This document shows, one piece after another, positions 56,461 to 64,000 of a stretch of 64,000 nucleotides of DNA. Position 1 is the stretch's first letter, and the number at the start of each line of letters is the position of its first letter. The stretch is from positions 1,427,967 through 1,491,966 of the forward strand of contig CACRXP010000037.1 in the NCBI GenBank assembly GCA_902702965.1, in the 5' to 3' direction. The notes beneath the pieces were generated by a model. It was not told where the DNA came from. It searched no databases and saw nothing but the letters and a program-made list of their open reading frames with translations. A program made the position numbers and the translations under genes. The DNA is from Spirometra erinaceieuropaei (Eukaryota > Platyhelminthes > Cestoda > Diphyllobothriidea > Diphyllobothriidae).

Positions 56461-59400
56461 AATGTGTCGTAAATGTCGCCGCCTGCAATGGTTGCCTTTT
56501 CTTAAAAGACCATTGACAAGTTAACGGAACAGCCAAGCACCGGATACTTTGGGCAGGGCTTTTCGGCATATTCTTTTCCATAAAGTTTGGTTTTTTAAAT
56601 GTGCGATTAAAATATAAACCACTTCCAGAAATCCCTAATGACTTAGTAAGATTTTATGCATCTCTCTGATGCACCATAAATAACACAGTTCTTGTTCGCC
56701 TACGGGCATTGACTTAATAATTCCAGTATTTTGTTTGCTTACTGAAAACTTCCAAATAATCATTAAATTGGCAGTTACACAAAAACAAAACGTCAATATC
56801 AAACTGCAACGACCACTATTTTGCCGTAATTATCTTTTCCTTTTCGTAAATACTGGGAATCTTTGAACACCAATTTCTATGGGTAACATGAGAGACTTAG
56901 CGTTTACGCTATCATTGGGACAAATCGAAATTGGAAATTGGGGAAGACGTTGCAAGCTGTAAATATGCGCTATGGGAGCAGACCTTAACGTTAGACGCGG
57001 TCCGTAATACATGATGACTGTGAATATGTAACAGAACAAAACGGCGCCAGTCAAACAAAGTTAATGTTTATGTGTGCTACAAGGTTCGCCACCACTAACG
57101 AGTCATTAAATGTGCATTTTAATGAAAATACCTATCTATCATAATCAGCGTCAACGTGTCTCAAAGGGGATTATTGGGTTTCAAATGACAAGCCACACCA
57201 CATTCGCGGATGCCTGACTGATTGCCAAGAAATGAACAGCAAATGAATTTTTTGTTTTTTAATGCTTTTTCTTTAAGGGCTTATACCATCAGTCGAAGTG
57301 AATCGCCACAGCAAGGATTCGGAACTTCTTAAAGTTCATTTTTTGGGATAGCAGATTTCAGCATCCAGTTGAGAAATTCGAGAAGCTTATCGTAGACGGG
57401 CATATTTTTCTAAGAGCTAAGTAACATTCTTCCGTTCTCAGGATGTGAAAATATGCCGGTGAAGCACCAACAAATATTTTCGCTAAGCTGAATTAAGAAC
57501 ATGAAAAATACTTAAGGTTTATTAGAGAAAATGCGGTTTTAACCATTGCGTTGATGTATTATATTTGACCAATCCTCAAATTGTCCTTCTATTAACTGGG
57601 GCCAAATATGGCACACAAAATGTTTAGCCTTAAGGCACAAAAAATAGTTAAGAATTTCAAATAAAGCAAAATTAGTTATGACAAATCAGTCTCCATTTTT
57701 ATCCTTTGAAATATTTCACAAAGCGTACCAACAAGTCTGGCTTAGGTTTGCCAGAATGATTCGACAAGCAGTAGGCGAAGAGTTTGAGCAGTCTCAAGGA
57801 AAAAGATATCAAATTATTAAAAATGTCGTAGTCACTTTATCACTGGACGTAGATTATGAAGCAATTTAAAGTACGATTATTCTGCTGTCAAAGCTAGTCC
57901 CTGTTGAACATATTCAAAATTTTCATGCGTGCCTCTTAATGACGAGGAAAGTAAAACACAGACTATCTAGCATCCAAATCGATTGTAATACGGTGATCTA
58001 GTTGTCTTTAGACATTGTTTTTGCCTTATATCTGTCTAGGTGTCTGCCTAACACATTGCACAGACGGCGTAATTTGCGTACATATTTCAAATGTTCTTCG
58101 AGCTGCCTCCGCAAAACCTTCGTTTACGCATGTTAAGTGATAATGGATAACCCAGAAACAGTCGTAGTAGGACAGTAAGCCAGCAAACTTGAATAGATTA
58201 GCATGTGAGTAGAGATGAAACGTTGGACGAAACACATCCCAAGTTAACCGCAACTAACCGACTAATTACGGTATTTAAGCAAAATATGAATGCAAGCTTG
58301 GCTGTAAATCAGGTAAATACAATGTTTCCTGGCCATTTGCTGCGTGAACATTGAAAATGAATATTATTCGGACTCGCCTTAGATCTTTTGCAAAAAGCTA
58401 TGAAGAAAATTGCATTAAGTTGTGTGGGCGAGTATATAAGAATATTAAATGGTCCGACGGAATAATCTTTGAATCCAGTCAATGCCCGATCTTTCATCTG
58501 AAAGTCGTCTGTTTTTGGAAAATTGTAGGTAGCGGTAAGCCTATACTTTACAGTAATTTGTTAATTGATCAATCCTTTATGAGAATCTTAATTCAGAAAG
58601 CATTAATTATAGTATTCTATGAACAGTTGTAATAAGCTGTATACAGTATAAAGCTTGAAAGGTAAAACCAAAATGAGAATTTTTCGTTTAATGAATTTGC
58701 ATTGATAAACAGAACGCGCAATCATTGGCCTATTGCTACTAGACTTCAATCTTTTTTGTTTTTTTTGTCCTGACCATTTTACCAGTAAAACAATAATTAA
58801 ACAGATCATATGTCAAAGGTTCAGTTTTATTTTCGAAGTCTTGCATGTAAACTAAACGCACTTCGCAAACAAAAGAAAACAAATTCGCTGAAATCATGCA
58901 AAGTGAGAACACAGTGTGGGACTAACGAAGATAGCTGACGACGTCTTATAAGCCAGAACTGGTCATTCCAACCTTACTTATCTTTGCTGGTAATGCTAGT
59001 CTGCCGGTAGAATGCGCCGTTTTCTGCTGATGACAGTGCTTTAGAGAGAGCGGCGATACACATATTCACAACTTAACCGCCGAATTTGAACAAGACGCAA
59101 CAAATATCCTTGTTTGTCGGTGTATGCCGTTACTAAGGAACGACTGAAATAGCTAATACACATGTCATATAAATAGACATATCTACGAGTTTCGACTAAA
59201 TCTAACACATTACTAAATGTGGCGATTGCATTGTATATTCTGATGAAAGTTTATGCTATGCCTCATTACTTGACGGACAAACATTTACGCAATAAGATAT
59301 GTGATTGCATCAATTAAGGCGGTACATTTAAGCAGACGTATCTGCTACCAGTTCAAGTAACTTCCACCAAATCTTCCAAACCTTATCTCTTTATGCGAGT

Positions 59401-61069
59401 TTCTTTGCGCTTTAGTTATGTTCTTGAGTATAATTCAAGGTTTGTAATCAGTTGTAGACCTTGCTGACCAAACTTCAAAATCAATGTTAGTTGTTCGAAA
59501 TGACGATGAAAACAAATGGCCGAAAAAATTACGAGTGCAAATTGGTTGTCTTTAAGAATACTTCAAATAATACTTTGAAGACTGTTAAGACTATCACGTC
59601 TAAGTTTACAATGAGCGTTCATGATTTGTAAAAATACTTTTGGCGCGCTATTTGTTAAATTTTTCGCTAAAACAGTTAACAACCATAAGACGGGAAAGGC
59701 CATTGTGGGTGGTGGATATCCAAGACAATGTATGCCACCTTCTTCAAACTTTTTTTATTTTACCGTAGTTTTATAAATGATGGACACACATTTTCTCACA
59801 GTTCCCGTAGATGGAGCGTGAACATTTACAATCTGCATTGTTGTCCCAATTTAATCAACGCAATACCATTTACGGTTCTCTGTTTTCCAATGATGTTGAC
59901 TCTTACTGAAGTGATGTTTCAATGACGGTTACACACTCTAGCAATACATAATACAGATTAGTCCTAGGCTAAAGATTTCAAGAGTGCTCAAGTCTATTGT
60001 CAATTCTACGTGCAATTGGCATCCACCACTTAAATAGCTGGGCGACGACCATTCTAGTATTACTGCAGTAATGCACAAGGAGAACGAACACAGTTTAAAA
60101 TTGGATTATATTGTGTCCTCTGTCTTATCGGATCAAAAATCTCAACAGATTATTTAGTCTAATTGTTTGCGAATTTCCACCGAATATTTCGCCTTCGTAA
60201 CTACTAGTCTTACGTGTGTTCATTTGTTCGGCTCTGTTAATCCCGCGACTTTGCAGACGCTTCAAAACTGAGGCTTTAGTAAATTAACAACTGTATTCAG
60301 TTTGATTTCGTCGCAAACGTAGTCAAAGCCAGCTTACCTTACTGACAAAGCACGTTAGTTATATACGACTATAACATGTCGTTTCAGACTGAAACAGTAG
60401 ATTTACTGGCATAGAACCGTGCGGATTAAGTGTGCAGTTCGCAAAAAATAAATGGTAAATGCAAATCGTCAACGCCAACTAAAGAGAAACCTAGTGATTC
60501 TTCGTAATTATAGAAATGAGTGAGCAACAGCACAAACGCTGACATCATTGATTTTATTGGATTTATGGCATCAAATTTCACTACTTCGCGATCAGTTCCT
60601 AAACCCTTCTATATGTCCACATTCGTCTTGACGAACAGCAGCCACTAAAGTTTTTTCAAAAAACAATAAGTGTAGGCCAAAAGACCGTTTCATTAAACAA
60701 AGCTGCATGGTTTCGCACAAGTGCGGTCCTGCGCTGTTAAAGATAGCGGTAGTTTAAATAGTATTGTTGAAATTATTCAAAGACTGGCAAATGAAACCAT
60801 TTCTAAACGGATAATCCGATATCTGCATAAAAAATCGAGCATATGATATAACAGAGACAATAAGAGGAGGAATCGATTTACGTATGATTTATTTTTTATA
60901 AAAGGTGAAAATAATACATTACTAGAGGGCTCAACTTTTCCGCACATCCTTCCAATTAAATCGTCGTTTGTACTCAAATGGTAAATATTCAGTAAATAAT
61001 TATCTCTTAAATTTATTCGATAACAATGTAGGTGCAGCTCTGCACCATAGTATTCTTGAATGCATTCCA
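56461..61069. other. AT-rich region, no gene seen
   Basis: Several frames of 60-97 codons on both strands have AT-rich codons and no splice context. Confidence 0.35.
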
Positions 61070-61440
61070 CAGTCAGTGAACTGAGCCAAGAAATATTGAA
61101 CGAAATTCTGAAATGTGTTCCGCATTAGAAAGGATTATATGAGTGGGGCTAAGATATTGTTTAACTCGTGACAAAATCCCCAAAAATACTTCAGACAAGT
61201 CAGGGTGCAGGTTCATTTATTTTTGGCAACCATTAAAACCGGGCTCGGCAGAAAGTCAGAGCTCAAGTGCAATTTATGGCTCTCCTATCGATTTGCGATG
61301 CTTAAATATTTTGCAAAAAGCGTGCATAACAGTATGTTTGTATTTGTTTGTTAGCGAATCACCTGTTCTTCTAACTGACACTCGCAGAAAGGCCATTTTT
61401 GGGTTTTATAAAGTTGTCAACCATAAAGTATTTATGACCA
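61070..61440 (+). repeat. R2, single diverged copy
   Basis: CGAAATTCTGAAATGTGTTC, a worn GACAAAATCCCCAAAAATAC, TTCAGACAAGTCAGGGTGCA, AACCGGGCTCGG, TCGATTTGCGATG, GCGAATCACCTGTTCTTCTA appear in R2 order. A 100-codon plus-strand frame lies inside and is not conserved in other copies. Confidence 0.5.
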
Positions 61441-63524
61441 TGTAACGTCCATTTGAAAAGCATCGCACTTATCTGTTTTATAATACATCTCATTAAGCAG
61501 ACAACATAGCCTGTATTCGTTCTATAATTTTCTTAGACTCGTGGGACATTCTTCCAAAACTATAAAGGAATTTGATTTTCTTCTATGCAGCAATAACTTT
61601 TCAAAAGGAAATTATATACGTTCGTAAGTGTGCTATTTGAGAAAAACGCGAAACAACATTGTGTGCATACTATGTACAAAATATATTTAAACTTACTTGA
61701 GTTTCGAACGCGATAAGGAAAGTGCATATAAAATGAGCACTGCTTTTACTGAGAGTATTTGCTGCAGGTTTCCGAACAGAAGTAAACATTAGGAGTGAAT
61801 GCCCCGATACTTCTTAAATAGCATGGGGCTACTGCGGACGATAATCAATTTTATAGCCATTCTTAAGTGATTCTTCACAACCGGAAGAGCCTTGAAATAG
61901 TTCGATTAATATTTAATGATACTTATCATTGAGTGCACTTCTTATTGATCTAATAAATAATTTAAATAAAGCGAATAATGAATGGAAAGAAACAAACGTA
62001 AAATTTTCCCTGCAAACATAGCGTTATCTTTAGAATCAAGTTTATCTAAATTACTAACCGATAATTAGTTATGTCAGGCCCGCTGATGCTAAAGCCTCGG
62101 AAGCTCAAATAAGATAAAATGTGCCAACTTCAACGACAATGATATCTTATGCATCAGTCGGTATTTCCGCAAGAATCGTTTAAATTACAGCCGAACTTGC
62201 ATGTGGATTTGCGGGGCGACAGCAAAGATCTTCAGTCATAATATAAATTATCTATTCATTTACTATTCAAAGCATAAGGGAGAAAGATGTGACTTTGTTT
62301 TGCGCGGTAAATAAACATCTTGGGACGCTTTCTATGGCATATTATTACATTTCATATCTAACATTTTCTTGTGTCTCAAACATATTTCATCACATTGTTC
62401 ATTTTATATGGTTGAAACGTTTACTTTTTAGACTTAATATAGCAAAAGCCCGTATCTGTCGGTCATAATCTTAGCTGCTCTCTCCAAAGGCTTGTGTTAC
62501 TTCACTGAGAATAAAGAACCGCAACAAATATCTAGGGGAAAACTAGCCCTCTAAAATAGTTGGCGGCACAGATGAAATTCTTGGCCCTGCACTATGAGTT
62601 TTAGTGGTCCACTTTTGCGAGCGTGTTAGGGGAATACCCGTTTGTTGAACTAGTCCACCTGACTTTTCTAACTTACTGGCGGAGGGGTTTATATTTTAAG
62701 CAGCCATTTATGCCTAAATGCGTATTTACTATGCCGCCTTTTGAAGTCTTCTTTCGTAATGTCTCTGTTCCCAGTTGGTTTTAATAATATGCGTCAACTC
62801 AGGTAAAGCGGCAACGGGGCACATTTTGGCCAATTCGAAGGCAGCTGGGATTAATGAAAACAAAAACTTCAAATGACTAAGAATGCCGCCAACAATCGTG
62901 AAGTTCTCTCTTAAGTTTAATAATTTTGCCATATTCGATGAGGTATAGTCATATTCACACCGATCACTGATGTTTTATGCATATTGATACCCATAAAATC
63001 TTAAGATACCATCGATTAGGCGTAGTTTAATTTTACCAATGCTAGTTATTGACCAATCGAAAAGTAACGCATATCTAATAGTGATGGCAATTCAAACAAG
63101 AGCAGTAATTGTATCGATATTGTTCTTTTTGCCAGAGGATAGACGAAAAGTAGCAGAATGATGGAACAAAAGGGTTCTATTACATTAGGAATGCATAAAA
63201 GTGTTCATGCGGCTCATCTTATTAACGGACATCGTCAAAGTTAATCAATTTAAAAATCGTACTAAACAAAATGTTTTGGTAGGTACAAAATGATACGTAC
63301 ATAATTAAGGAAATTGTTGTGTTATCTCTGCGTCGACAGTTTCTGCCTAGGGTACAATTTCTGAGACAGACGTCTCCAAGAATGCCCATCGGTGGATATA
63401 GTTGCAGGGTGTTGATTAAAAAGTGTGTCTCAATGTCGCAAAATGTCAGCTCACAATCCCATAAAAATTATTTGACTGTATTTTTCCACATAAGCATGTA
63501 AGTTCTTAAATAGCGTGCGTTGCG
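61441..63524. other. AT-rich region; one possible exon at 62730-62844 (minus)
   Basis: Minus-strand acceptor TTTTCATTAATCCCAG before 62844 and donor ATA/GTAAAT after 62730 bracket an open frame with phases 1 to 2: FELAKMCPVAALPELTHII, then NWEQRHYERRLQKAA. It looks helical and is unlike the CSPG exons, so if real it belongs to another gene or a different domain. Otherwise nothing. Confidence 0.25.
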
Positions 63525-64000
63525 TGTACAGTGAGTGACCGATCTCATGAAATGTTGGCTGAAATTCTGAAATACGTTCTTGATTTGGGATGATTACTTA
63601 TACGCGGTGTTAGTACTTATTATCTTGCAGCATAATCCTATACTATTTCGGACTTAACAAGAAATCGGCCTGTAAGTACACTGCTTTTTAATCTCCTGTA
63701 GAAACGGTGCTCGGTAAAAAGTGACTACTTACGTACCATGCATTTTCCCATGGATTTTCAACGGTCTTGCAAATTTAAATATATTTTATAGAAAACACAA
63801 AAAATAGGCTTTCTTTCAGTCGTTTGATAGTGAATCACATCACCTTTATATTTTGTACTCGAAGAAGGAGTATAATTAGGTTTTTAAAATGTTTCCAACT
63901 ATGGGATTTTTAAGACCTCAAAATGTCCACAAATATAACATCGTACCTGTATTTTTATCACTATTCCCCATATAATGGACGACACTGTTCGTATTTTTTG
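63525..64000 (+). repeat. R2 copy running off the window
   Basis: GAGTGACCGATCTCATGAAA, GGCTGAAATTCTGAAATACG, GTAGAAACGGTGCTCGGTAA, TGGATTTTCAACGGTCTTGC, GAGTATAATTAGG and AACATCGTACCTGT match the 30.7/31.5 kb copies. A facing partner may lie beyond the window. Confidence 0.7.

Noticed and set aside
1..64000. CRISPR arrays, operons, bacterial promoters
   Set aside because: The sequence is eukaryotic: split exons, retroelements and long AT-rich introns. No regular spaced repeats were seen.

Overview
The window looks like a piece of a flatworm nuclear genome, most probably a tapeworm. It has long AT-rich, intron-like DNA with a few short exons, and GC-richer islands full of decayed transposable elements. 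The transposon families are Penelope-like elements (PLEs) with a GIY-YIG endonuclease, an RTE-type LINE whose C-terminus carries C2H2-like fingers, and a Merlin/ISXO2-like transposase. From memory these match diphyllobothriidean tapeworm repeats (Spirometra, Schistocephalus, Dibothriocephalus). That assignment is inference; no rRNA or marker gene is present.

Host gene. Eight exons on the minus strand (49.6, 41.8, 35.7, 28.5, 25.4, 24.5, 21.7 and 2.5 kb) have AG acceptors and GT donors, single open frames and matching phases at all seven junctions. Together they give about 550 codons without a stop. The peptides resemble CSPG repeats of FRAS1/FREM/CSPG4-type extracellular matrix proteins (a P..G strand followed by an F-T/S-x-x-D-I turn and YxH-like endings). 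The exon at 2.2-2.5 kb is linked only by strand and phase. A last exon near 1.7-1.95 kb is possible. The 5' end lies beyond the window or is not recognised. Introns reach about 19 kb.

Transposon islands. Island 1 (about 3.9-17.6 kb, in the largest intron) holds a minus-strand LINE tail, a minus-strand decayed PLE, several copies of a short GC-rich repeat, a Merlin-like transposase remnant, a 5'-truncated PLE between 380-bp inverted arms, a LINE endonuclease domain interrupted by another PLE, and a nearly intact PLE (RT plus GIY-YIG, broken by one TAG) between perfect 70-bp inverted arms. A further PLE 3' end lies at bases 1-160. Island 2 (about 42.7-46.3 kb, in the intron between the 49 kb and 41 kb exons) holds a decayed LINE whose RT is joined by deletion to its finger tail, plus more GC-rich repeats.

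Other repeats. Two elements of about 340 bp with TGTGGTTTGGTAGCC terminal inverted repeats carry an internal degenerate TTAGGG-like array. An AT-rich family of about 500 bp occurs as two facing inverted pairs (19.0-19.9 and 30.7-31.7 kb) and as two single copies (61.1 and 63.5 kb). Every PLE 3' end seen here has the same hairpin, CTGANGA-T-stem-loop-stem-GAAA (or a variant), resembling a hammerhead ribozyme core. The rest of the window is AT-rich sequence in which I see no gene.
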